This document shows, piece after piece, positions 7,758 to 15,042 of a DNA stretch of 21,755 bases. Each line of letters begins with the position of its first letter. The stretch's first letter is position 1. The notes under the pieces are model-generated. The model saw nothing but the letters and a program-made list of their open reading frames with translations, was not told where the DNA came from and did no database searches. This stretch comes from Faecalibacterium sp. GTDB lineage: Bacteria > Bacillota > Clostridia > Oscillospirales > Ruminococcaceae. The DNA lies in NCBI GenBank assembly GCA_020025795.1, contig JAHHRK010000016.1, positions 1-21,755 of the forward strand. The letters run 5' to 3'. Both the position numbers and the translations under genes were made by a program.

Positions 7758-9804
7758 AATATTTTCCCTTCTTACTGGTTGGTTTACGTTTACCGGCACG
7801 GCGATCCTGCTCTGCGGAAGAATCCACCGTGGGATCTTCGCCGTTTTTCAAGCGCTCGATCTGGTCGCGCAAGAAGGCTGCGTGCTCAAATTCCAGAATC
7901 TTTGCTGCTTCTTTCATTTCGCGGGTCAAGCGCTCGATTTCTGCCTGCCGTTCCATCTTGCCCATGCGGCGTGTCAGCATACGGTTTGTTTCGTCCTTAT
8001 CGCTGATTTCAATGGAGCCACGGATTTCCTTAATGATGGTTTTGGGTACGATGCCATGTTCTTCATTGTACGCAGTCTGAATGCTGCGGCGGCGCTCAGT
8101 TTCGGTAATGGCGCGTTCCATGCTGGGTGTCACTTCGTCCGCATACATGATGACCAAACCCTGGGCGTTACGCGCTGCACGGCCAATCGTCTGAATCAAA
8201 CTGGTTTCACTGCGTAGGAAGCCTTCTTTGTCTGCGTCCAGAATTGCCACCAGACTGACTTCCGGCAAGTCCAAACCTTCTCGCAGCAGGTTGATGCCCA
8301 CCACTACGTCAATGGCACCAGTGCGCAGGTCTTTGATGATTTCCATACGCTCGAAGGTATCCACCTCGTGGTGCATATACTTTACCTTTACCCCATGGTC
8401 GGTGAGATATTCCGTCAAATCCTCTGCCATGGCTTTGGTCAGTGTAGTGACCAGCGTGCGCTCCTTTTTGGCAATGCGCAGATTGATTTCTCCCAAAAGG
8501 TCCTCGATTTGGCCTTCTACCGGGCGCACCTGAATTTCCGGGTCCAGCAAACCTGTGGGGCGAATGACCTGCTGCGCCACCCGCGTGCTGTGTTCTTTTT
8601 CATAGGGGCCGGGGGTTGCGGAAACAAAAATGGTCTGATTCAGCTTTTGCTCCACCTCCTCAAAGCGCAAGGGGCGGTTATCAAATGCGCTGGGCAGGCG
8701 GAATCCGAACTCTACCAGCGATTTCTTGCGGCCATAGTCGCCGCCGTACATCGCATGCATCTGCGGCAGCATAACATGGCTTTCATCCACCATCAACAGC
8801 CAGTCGTCCGGAAAGTAATCCAACAAGGTCGTGGGCATACTGCCCGGTGCACGGCCTGCCAAAACAGCCGAGTAGTTCTCAATGCCTTTGCATACGCCCA
8901 CTTCCTGCAGCATTTCAATATCATAGTTGGTACGCTGCTGAATGCGCTGGGCCTCGATGAGCTTACCTTCCGCATTGAATTTGCGAACTTGCTCATCACA
9001 TTCTTCCCGGATCCGCTGGATACCGGCGATTTTCTTTTCCGAACTGACCAGGTAGTGGCTGGCCGGGAAAATCGCAACATGCTTGACCACGTTCTGCTTT
9101 GCGCCGGTAAGTGGCTGAAATTCTATGATGCGATCCACTTCGTCGCCGAAGAACTCTACACGGATGGCAGTATCCGCCATGTAAGCCAGATAAATATCCA
9201 CCGTATCACCTTTGACGCGGAACTTGTTGCGCACAAAGTTCATGTCGTTGCGCTCATATTGCAATGTAACCAGCTTTTCGCACAGCTCATCACGGCTGAT
9301 TTCCATACCGGGACGCAGGCTGATGACCATACTGCGGTAGTCGATGGGGTCACCCAGCGAGTAAATGCAGGAAACCGATGCTACAATGATAACGTCCCGC
9401 CGCTCCGACAAAGCTGCCGTGGCCGAATGACGCAGGCGGTCGATTTCGTCGTTGATGGCGCTGTCTTTTTCGATATAGGTATCTGTGCTGGGGATATATG
9501 CCTCCGGTTGGTAATAATCATAATACGAAACGAAGTATTCCACCGCCGAATCCGGAAAGAATGCCCGCATCTCGGTACACAGCTGAGCAGCCAGTGTCTT
9601 GTTTGGCTCCAAAATCAGGGTGGGACGTCCGGTTCGGGCAATCACATTCGCCATCGTAAAGGTCTTACCAGAACCCGTTACGCCCAAAAGGGTCTGAAAT
9701 CTGTCCCCTGCCTCCACACCGGCCACCAGTGCGTCGATTGCCTGGGGCTGGTCGCCTGTGGGGGAAAAGGGCGCAACCAAGTGAAACTCTGCTTTTTCCG
9801 CCAT
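7744..9804 (-). CDS. uvrB: Excinuclease ABC subunit B
   Basis: Helicase-like damage-verification subunit of nucleotide excision repair; it receives the lesion from UvrA and recruits UvrC. 686 residues, within the usual family range. Visible motifs are Walker A GVTGSGKT at 41-48, the beta-hairpin motif YYDYYQPEAY near 96-105 that probes the strand, DESH for motif II near residue 340, the helicase motif VI block IQTIGRAARN, and a C-terminal UVR domain (about 615-655) that contacts UvrC. The ATG at 9804 has GAGAGGTG about 5 nt upstream; the in-frame TTG at 9819 has no such site. First gene of a uvrB-uvrA operon; no uvrC in the window. Confidence 0.97.
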   Translation of the reverse strand: MAEKAEFHLVAPFSPTGDQPQAIDALVAGVEAGDRFQTLLGVTGSGKTFTMANVIARTGRPTLILEPNKTLAAQLCTEMRAFFPDSAVEYFVSYYDYYQPEAYIPSTDTYIEKDSAINDEIDRLRHSATAALSERRDVIIVASVSCIYSLGDPIDYRSMVISLRPGMEISRDELCEKLVTLQYERNDMNFVRNKFRVKGDTVDIYLAYMADTAIRVEFFGDEVDRIIEFQPLTGAKQNVVKHVAIFPASHYLVSSEKKIAGIQRIREECDEQVRKFNAEGKLIEAQRIQQRTNYDIEMLQEVGVCKGIENYSAVLAGRAPGSMPTTLLDYFPDDWLLMVDESHVMLPQMHAMYGGDYGRKKSLVEFGFRLPSAFDNRPLRFEEVEQKLNQTIFVSATPGPYEKEHSTRVAQQVIRPTGLLDPEIQVRPVEGQIEDLLGEINLRIAKKERTLVTTLTKAMAEDLTEYLTDHGVKVKYMHHEVDTFERMEIIKDLRTGAIDVVVGINLLREGLDLPEVSLVAILDADKEGFLRSETSLIQTIGRAARNAQGLVIMYADEVTPSMERAITETERRRSIQTAYNEEHGIVPKTIIKEIRGSIEISDKDETNRMLTRRMGKMERQAEIERLTREMKEAAKILEFEHAAFLRDQIERLKNGEDPTVDSSAEQDRRAGKRKPTSKKGKYFGKR

Positions 9805-9849
9805 CTTCGCACCTCTCAAAAAACAACTTAACGTTGTAACATTTGCTTT

Positions 9850-9878
9850 ATTATATCATGCCGTAAATTCGATTGCAA
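9850..9878 (-). promoter_or_regulatory. Promoter of uvrB-uvrA
   Basis: On the minus strand, TTGCAA (-35, 9873-9878), a 17-bp spacer, and TATAAT (-10, 9850-9855) preceded by TG as an extended -10. No convincing LexA/SOS box of the Firmicute type was found nearby. Confidence 0.75.
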
Positions 9879-9946
9879 CCGACACTATGGAATAAAGTTC
9901 CACTTTGTTTGTCTGCTCGATATTTCCTGCATTTTACAAATCATTC

Positions 9947-9975
9947 TTGCCAGTGTTCTTTTTTTGTGCTATACT
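9947..9975 (+). promoter_or_regulatory. Promoter of the FAD-dependent dehydrogenase gene
   Basis: TTGCCA (9947-9952), 17-bp spacer, TATACT (9970-9975) with an extended -10 TG at 9967-9968. This predicts a leader of about 90 nt before the ATG at 10073. Confidence 0.75.
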
Positions 9976-10072
9976 TAAAAAGTATGAGTATTCAGCACCT
10001 TGTCGCAAATAGTCGCCATATTATAAAATAATTTGTGTACAACTGTTTTGCTGCCCTGAGGAGGATTTTACT

Positions 10073-11443
10073 ATGGTTTATGACGTGATCGTGATTGGCG
10101 CCGGCCCCGGCGGTATTTTTTCTACCTATGAACTGACCAAGCTGAACCCTGATTTGAAGGTCGCTGTTTTTGAAGCAGGTCATTCCCTGGAAAAGCGTCG
10201 CTGCCCCATTGATGGTGACAAGATCAAGTCTTGCATCAAATGCAAGAGCTGCTCTATCATGAGTGGTTTCGGCGGCGCAGGTGCTTTCTCTGACGGCAAA
10301 TACAACATCACCAACGATTTCGGCGGCACCCTGTACGAGTACATTGGCAAACAGAAAGCCCTGGAGCTGATGCGTTATGTTGACGACATCAACATGGCAT
10401 ACGGCGGCGAAGGCACCAAGCTGTACAGCACTGCCGGCACCAAGTTCCGCAAGCTGTGCATGCAGAACGACCTGCACCTGCTGAATGCTTCTGTGCGTCA
10501 TCTGGGCACCGACATCAACTATGTTGTTCTGGAAAATATGTACCAGTACCTGAAAGATCGTGCTGAGTTCTTCTTTGACACGCCTGTGGATTCCGTTTCT
10601 GTTCAGGAAGACGGCATCTACCAGATTCACTGCGGCAGCGAAACTTACCTGTGCAAAAAGTGCATCATCTCCGTGGGTCGCAGCGGTTCCAAGTGGATGG
10701 AGCAGGTTTGCCGCGATCTGAACATTCAGACCAAGTCCAACCGTGTGGACCTGGGTGTGCGTGTCGAACTGCCTGCTGAAGTGTTCTCTCACCTGACCGA
10801 CGAGCTGTATGAGAGCAAGATCGTGTATCGTACCCCCAAGTACGGCGACTTGGTTCGTACTTTCTGCATGAATCCCAAGGGCGCAGTTGTTAACGAGAAC
10901 ACCAACGGCATCGTAACCGTAAACGGCCACAGCTATGAAGATCCTTCCAAGCAGACCGAAAACACCAACTTTGCTCTGCTGGTTGCAAAGCACTTCTCCG
11001 AGCCGTTCCACGACTCCAACGGATATGGCGAGAGCATCGCACGCCTGAGCAACATGCTGGGCGGCGGGGTTATCGTGCAGCGTTTCGGCGATCTGATCCG
11101 TGGCCAGCGCAGCACCCAGAAGCGTATTGATGAATCCTTTACCACACCGACTCTGCACGCAACTCCCGGCGATTTGAGCCTGGTTCTGCCCAAGCGTATT
11201 CTGGACGGCATCATCGAAATGGTCTACGCACTGGATAAGATTGCTCCGGGTACCGCTAACGACGACACCCTGCTGTACGGCGTTGAAGTCAAGTTCTACA
11301 ACATGGAAGTTGCTGTCGACGAGCACCTGCAGTCTCAGTATGATGGCCTGTACATCATTGGTGACGGCAGCGGCATCACCCACTCTCTGTCTCACGCTTC
11401 TGCAAGCGGCGTCCACGTAGCACGCTGCATCGCAGAGCAGTAA
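10073..11443 (+). CDS. FAD-dependent dehydrogenase, COG2509-like
   Basis: 456-residue flavoprotein of unknown substrate. The N-terminal Rossmann motif GAGPGG (9-14) and an acidic strand end (Glu34) bind the ADP part of FAD; a second FAD-contact block near the C-terminus reads GLYIIGDGSGITHSLSHASASG. Between them, Cys44 and a CxxCxxC set (Cys54, 57, 60) precede SGFGGAGAFSDGK, a block seen in the uncharacterised NAD(FAD)-utilising dehydrogenase family. The cysteines could hold an Fe-S cluster or zinc, or be redox active (inference). It is cytoplasmic, with no signal or membrane segment. The start ATG follows GAGGAGG with about 8 nt spacing. It stands alone, divergent from uvrBA and convergent with pncB. 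Other short members of the family may be mis-annotated as glutathione or thioredoxin reductases; nothing here supports such a specific name. Confidence 0.85.
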   Translation: MVYDVIVIGAGPGGIFSTYELTKLNPDLKVAVFEAGHSLEKRRCPIDGDKIKSCIKCKSCSIMSGFGGAGAFSDGKYNITNDFGGTLYEYIGKQKALELMRYVDDINMAYGGEGTKLYSTAGTKFRKLCMQNDLHLLNASVRHLGTDINYVVLENMYQYLKDRAEFFFDTPVDSVSVQEDGIYQIHCGSETYLCKKCIISVGRSGSKWMEQVCRDLNIQTKSNRVDLGVRVELPAEVFSHLTDELYESKIVYRTPKYGDLVRTFCMNPKGAVVNENTNGIVTVNGHSYEDPSKQTENTNFALLVAKHFSEPFHDSNGYGESIARLSNMLGGGVIVQRFGDLIRGQRSTQKRIDESFTTPTLHATPGDLSLVLPKRILDGIIEMVYALDKIAPGTANDDTLLYGVEVKFYNMEVAVDEHLQSQYDGLYIIGDGSGITHSLSHASASGVHVARCIAEQ

Positions 11444-11464
11444 TTTTCTCCTCTTTATAAAACA

Positions 11465-11506
11465 AAAAGCAGGCGGCAAATCCAAAACGGTTTGCCGCCT
11501 GCTTTT
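11465..11506. terminator. Bidirectional terminator between the dehydrogenase gene and pncB
   Basis: A perfect 16-bp stem (11465-11480 with 11491-11506) with a 10-base loop has an A run on one side and a T run on the other. It can therefore stop the plus-strand gene ending at 11443 and the minus-strand gene ending at 11515. Confidence 0.85.
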
Positions 11507-11514
11507 ATTTTACA

Positions 11515-13047
11515 TTAAATCTCGCTGTGCTTTTCCAGACTTGCATGGAACTTTTCATACATCTGGCCACGGCACTGCGCCACAGTCATCGTCATATCCA
11601 CATAGTGCTCATGGGGATATTCGGGGCGCAGCTCGCTCTCCCAAACCTGATTTTCCAGCTGATAGGCCACATATGCCTTCTTTTCTGCAACGGTGGGCAG
11701 CTCAGCAACCAGCTCACCATTGACAATGTAAGGAATTAGCAGCTTTTCCACCTTGACCGGGGTCAGGGTTACGCAGCGCTCAGTAGCTTCCGGGTTCAAG
11801 TTCATGACCTGAATCGGCTTGCCTGCCTCGATTACTTCGTCATCCATTGCGATAATATCGGCCTGACCCTTGCCATCTGCATCGTAAACACGCCATGCCA
11901 TCTTCTTGCCGGGAATAATTGCCTTTGCTGCAGTATCGGAGCACTTCATCTTGGGGGTATAGCTGCCGTCCTCATTGCGGATTGCAACCAGCTTATACAC
12001 ACCGCCGAACACCGGGTCGGAAGCGGAAGTAATCAGATTTTCGCCAACGCCGTAGGTGTTGATCTTTGCACCTTCGTAAACTTCCATTGCCAGCATCTTC
12101 TGCTCATCCAGACCATTGGATGCCACAATCTGAATGTAATCCTTGCCCACAGCATCCAATGCCTTGCGCAGACGCTTGGAGCCACGAGCCAGGTCGCCGG
12201 AGTCGATACGAGCGCTCTTCACACGCTTGCTGGGATCGTTGGGATATTTCTCAATCAGATAATCGTCCAGCTTAATCAGGTTGGGCAGACCACTGCCGAA
12301 AATGCTGTATGTATCCAGCAGCAGGCTGACAGAGTCCGGATAGGTATCTGCAAAAGCCTTAAATGCTTCAAATTCATTGGGGAAGAACTCAATAAAGCTG
12401 TGGGCAACCGTGCCGCAGGCCTTTACATCGCTGCCAAAGCGCATTTCTGCCAGGCAGTTTGCCGTACCCACGCAGCCACCCAGGATTGCTGCATATGCAC
12501 CATCATTGCCGGCCGATTCACCCTGTGCACGGCGTGTACCGAATTCCATAACTTTACGGGACTGGGTCGTACCCAGGCCTGTGATTTTCGTTGCCTTGGT
12601 GGCAATCAGGCTGTGGAAATTCATAGTCTGGAGCAGGTAGGTTTCAATCAAAATAGCACCCACCATATCGCACTCAATACGTACCATCTGCACATTGGGA
12701 TAGCAGACGCAGCCTTCGCGCAGTGCATACATATCGCCCTTCCAGCGGTAATCGCGCAGGTAATCGCAGAATTCTTCGCTCATACCCTTAGTGCGCAACC
12801 ACTGGATGTCCTGTTCATTAAAATGATAGTTGAGCAAAAAACGAGTCAGCTTTCTCTGGCCGCAGCTGATAGAATAACCGCTTCCGCCGGGATTCTTGCG
12901 GAAGAACATATCAAATACCAGACGCTTGTCCTTGAATCCGTGCAGGAACAGGCAGTTTGCCATGGTGAACTCATAGAAGTCCGTCACCATCGCGGGGTTA
13001 TCATAATCTTCATCGGGAATGTAGGGTTCTACCTTATAATTAGACAT
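11515..13047 (-). CDS. pncB: Nicotinate phosphoribosyltransferase
   Basis: Converts nicotinate, PRPP and ATP to nicotinate mononucleotide in the Preiss-Handler NAD salvage route. 510 residues, close to the usual length of the Firmicute type. The N-terminal block (VTDFYEFTMANCLF) is typical of NAPRTase. FGTRRAQGES and the phosphate-binding region SARIDSGDLARGSKRLR are visible in the middle, and TYGVGENLITSASDPVFGGVYKL near residue 350 is the family's C-terminal signature. The ATG at 13047 follows AAGGAG with good spacing; the longer frame from 13089 starts inside the promoter leader. It is monocistronic: its promoter lies directly after radC and a palindrome sits between promoter and start, suggesting niacin-responsive control. 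Confidence 0.95.
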   Translation of the reverse strand: MSNYKVEPYIPDEDYDNPAMVTDFYEFTMANCLFLHGFKDKRLVFDMFFRKNPGGSGYSISCGQRKLTRFLLNYHFNEQDIQWLRTKGMSEEFCDYLRDYRWKGDMYALREGCVCYPNVQMVRIECDMVGAILIETYLLQTMNFHSLIATKATKITGLGTTQSRKVMEFGTRRAQGESAGNDGAYAAILGGCVGTANCLAEMRFGSDVKACGTVAHSFIEFFPNEFEAFKAFADTYPDSVSLLLDTYSIFGSGLPNLIKLDDYLIEKYPNDPSKRVKSARIDSGDLARGSKRLRKALDAVGKDYIQIVASNGLDEQKMLAMEVYEGAKINTYGVGENLITSASDPVFGGVYKLVAIRNEDGSYTPKMKCSDTAAKAIIPGKKMAWRVYDADGKGQADIIAMDDEVIEAGKPIQVMNLNPEATERCVTLTPVKVEKLLIPYIVNGELVAELPTVAEKKAYVAYQLENQVWESELRPEYPHEHYVDMTMTVAQCRGQMYEKFHASLEKHSEI

Positions 13048-13094
13048 GATGTTTCTCCTTTTACTGTCGGATGTACCAGCTTTTTTCAAAATGA

Positions 13095-13106
13095 CTGTCT
13101 TGACAG
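13095..13106. promoter_or_regulatory. Candidate operator of pncB (CTGTCTTGACAG)
   Basis: A perfect palindrome, CTGTC-TT-GACAG, lies 15 bp downstream of the pncB -10 box, inside the initially transcribed region. Its core resembles the TGTC..GACA core I recall for NiaR (YrxA) sites, which control niacin-related genes in Firmicutes. The regulator assignment is inference. Confidence 0.4.
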
Positions 13107-13120
13107 CTCACATTTTAGCA

Positions 13121-13149
13121 AGTATACCACGTTTCGTGTCGCTTGTCAG
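13121..13149 (-). promoter_or_regulatory. Promoter of pncB
   Basis: On the minus strand, CTGACA (-35, 13144-13149), 17-bp spacer, TATACT (-10, 13121-13126) with TG one base upstream as an extended -10. Confidence 0.7.
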
Positions 13150-13159
13150 CAACGTTTTT

Positions 13160-13879
13160 TCAATATCGGATTACGGGCATTCTGCCGGTTTCATTCAATG
13201 ACAGTGCTTCATCTCCTGCCAGAATGACATGGTCCAGAAGCCGAATCTGCAAAAGTGCCAGTGCACGAGCCGCTTCGGTCGTACTGAACAGGTCCTGCCG
13301 GCTGGGCAAAACATTGCCGTCCGGATGATTATGCGCCAATACCACATAGGCTGCACCCGCACGAACTGCTTCAGCCGCAATGCGGCGCACACTCATGTCC
13401 ACGCCGCTGGCCGAACCTTCTTCCAGCCAGATCGTACGCAGCAGCTGCCGCCTGTCATCCAGTGCCAACATCAGAAGTTTCTCCTGCTTGGCACCGCGAA
13501 ACAGCGGCACCAAGTAATTGAAAATATCTTCTGTACTGGACAGTCTGCGCCGCACTTTGCTCCGGCTAGTTAGATAGTACCGATCGATTTCCGTCAGCGT
13601 GTGCAGGAAATGTGCCGTTGCCGGGCCCACACCCGGCACCGTAACAAGCTCTTTTTCATCCGCCTCCAGCACATCGGCAAAACTGCCGAAGCGATCCAGC
13701 AGCGCATGGGCGATGGGGTTTGTGTTCTGCCGGGGAATCGCAAAAAATAACACATACTCCAGTGCTTCATGTTCTGCCAGGCTTGCCAGCCCGTACTGTT
13801 TTACTTTGGCACGCATCCGGCTGCGGTGGTCTTCGTGGACTGGCTTTTTACTTTTGGGTTGTTTCGGCTGTGCGTCCAC
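13160..13879 (-). CDS. radC: RadC-family JAMM-domain protein
   Basis: 239-residue protein of the RadC (DUF2466/MPN) family, whose DNA-repair role in bacteria is unproven. The N-terminal half carries a helix-hairpin-helix (VPGVGPATAHFL, near residues 80-95). The C-terminal JAMM metal-binding motif is complete: His183, His185, Ser193 and Asp196 in the pattern HxHx7SxxD, with an upstream Glu in WLEEGS. The start is taken as GTG at 13879, 7 nt after AGGAGG; the TTG at 13885 is only one base from that site. It is divergent from the pseudouridine synthase gene, with overlapping promoters, and is followed at once by the pncB promoter. Confidence 0.92.
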   Translation of the reverse strand: MDAQPKQPKSKKPVHEDHRSRMRAKVKQYGLASLAEHEALEYVLFFAIPRQNTNPIAHALLDRFGSFADVLEADEKELVTVPGVGPATAHFLHTLTEIDRYYLTSRSKVRRRLSSTEDIFNYLVPLFRGAKQEKLLMLALDDRRQLLRTIWLEEGSASGVDMSVRRIAAEAVRAGAAYVVLAHNHPDGNVLPSRQDLFSTTEAARALALLQIRLLDHVILAGDEALSLNETGRMPVIRY

Positions 13880-13903
13880 AGACAAACCTCCTGTTGATTT
13901 TAC

Positions 13904-13932
13904 TTTACGTGGGTTAGCATTTATTATATACT
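13904..13932 (+). promoter_or_regulatory. Promoter of the RluA-family gene
   Basis: TTTACG (13904-13909), 17-bp spacer, TATACT (13927-13932). The -35 is weak. Its -10 overlaps the -10 of the opposing radC promoter by two bases. Confidence 0.5.
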
Positions 13933-13951
13933 ATTTTTGAACATATGAAAA
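13923..13951 (-). promoter_or_regulatory. Promoter of radC
   Basis: On the minus strand the -10 is a perfect TATAAT (13923-13928), but the hexamer 17 bp upstream (TTTTCA) is a weak -35. It is interlocked with the plus-strand promoter, so the two genes probably compete for polymerase. Confidence 0.5.
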
Positions 13952-13973
13952 GTAAAAGAAAGTGAGCTCTGCC

Positions 13974-14960
13974 ATGAAACGTTTTACCGCCGGTCCTAAC
14001 GACGCCGGAGTACGCCTTTCCCGCTTTGTACAAAGTGTGACCAAGGACCTGCCCAACAGTCTGTTATATAAAAGTTTCCGCAATAAGCGCATCAAAGTAA
14101 ACGGCAAACGTGCCCAGCCGGAAGACCGCCTGAACGAAGGCGATGTCATCGAGCTGTACATCATTGATGAATTCTTCCCTGCTGTTCCGGCAAAATCCGC
14201 CCCAGCCAAGGCAAAGAAGCCTGCCGTGCGTCAGCCGAAAGTCCATGTGATTTACGAAGATGAGAACATCGCTGTGCTGTACAAGCCGACTCACCTGCTC
14301 TGCCACAGCGACCGCACCGGTGATGCCAACCTGGTGGATGCTTTTACTGCCTACCTGACCGAAAAAGGCGAGTATGACCCTGCCGGAGAAAATCGTTTTC
14401 ATCCCGCTGTCTGCAACCGTCTGGACCGCGGCACCGAGGGTCTGGTAATTGCTGCAAAAAGTTATGCTGCTCTGCGCGATATGAACGAAATCATCCGCAC
14501 GGACCTTTTGAAGAAGGAATACTACACCATTACCGTAGGCATCCCAAAGTCCGGCCGCTTCACCGCCTGGTGGGAACATGACGAAAAGCTTAATAAGGTA
14601 CGGATTCACGCCCACGAGGATGCCGCAGGCGTTTACAAAAAAATCATCACTGATGTGGATGTGCTGAAAGTAGCCGGGCCATTTGCCTTGTGCAAAATCG
14701 GGCTGATTACCGGACGTACCCACCAGATCCGTGCACACTTGGCTTTTCTGGGCCGCCCTGTGCTGGGTGACATCAAATACGGCAACCGCAAAATGAATGA
14801 ACGCACCGGGACCAAAACGCAGGCATTGTGTGCTGTGCGCATCAGTTTTTTGGATATTCCTGCGGAAAACACCCTGCATTATCTTTCCGGCAAAGTAATT
14901 AAGTTGAAAGATCCGGCTATTTTGCAGCAGTTTGCCGCACTGGACAAAAACACGCAGTAA
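13974..14960 (+). CDS. RluA-family rRNA pseudouridine synthase
   Basis: Isomerises uridine to pseudouridine in RNA, probably 23S rRNA. 328 residues. An N-terminal S4-type RNA-binding segment (about 25-65, SFRNKRIKVNGKRAQPEDRLNEGD) is followed by an Ala/Lys-rich linker and the catalytic domain. Asp151 in NRLDRGTEGL is the expected catalytic aspartate. The block TGRTHQIRAHLAFLGRPVLGD near residue 245 is the family's second signature. The ATG at 13974 follows AAGTGAG by 7 nt and gives MKRFTAGPNDAGVRLSRFV, a common N-terminus in this group; GTG at 13962 is a weaker alternative. RluC/RluD subtype cannot be set from sequence alone. Convergent with the PBP gene. Confidence 0.92.
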   Translation: MKRFTAGPNDAGVRLSRFVQSVTKDLPNSLLYKSFRNKRIKVNGKRAQPEDRLNEGDVIELYIIDEFFPAVPAKSAPAKAKKPAVRQPKVHVIYEDENIAVLYKPTHLLCHSDRTGDANLVDAFTAYLTEKGEYDPAGENRFHPAVCNRLDRGTEGLVIAAKSYAALRDMNEIIRTDLLKKEYYTITVGIPKSGRFTAWWEHDEKLNKVRIHAHEDAAGVYKKIITDVDVLKVAGPFALCKIGLITGRTHQIRAHLAFLGRPVLGDIKYGNRKMNERTGTKTQALCAVRISFLDIPAENTLHYLSGKVIKLKDPAILQQFAALDKNTQ

Positions 14961-14990
14961 CCATCTTTTCTGTCAGACATACTATACAAC

Positions 14991-15034
14991 AACAAAAACG
15001 CAGACGCGAGAAAATCGTGTCTGCGTTTTTTGTT
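14991..15034. terminator. Bidirectional terminator between the RluA-family gene and the PBP gene
   Basis: Arms AACAAAAACGCAGAC (14991-15005) and GTCTGCGTTTTTTGTT (15019-15034) form a stem of about 15 bp with T runs on both strands. It serves the gene ending at 14960 on plus and the gene ending at 15043 on minus. Confidence 0.8.
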
Positions 15035-15042
15035 AGATTCTT

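Noticed and set aside
9805..9900. LexA/SOS box upstream of uvrB
   Set aside because: An AATGTT-AC-AACGTT direct repeat and a TGGAA-N5-TTCCA palindrome were noticed, but neither fits the Firmicute LexA consensus CGAAC-N4-GTTCG well enough.
9992..11485. 497-residue minus-strand open frame opposite the FAD dehydrogenase gene
   Set aside because: It is an antisense shadow; the plus frame has a promoter, GAGGAGG and FAD-binding motifs. The same applies to long frames opposite uvrA, uvrB, the PBP gene, ktrB and adh.
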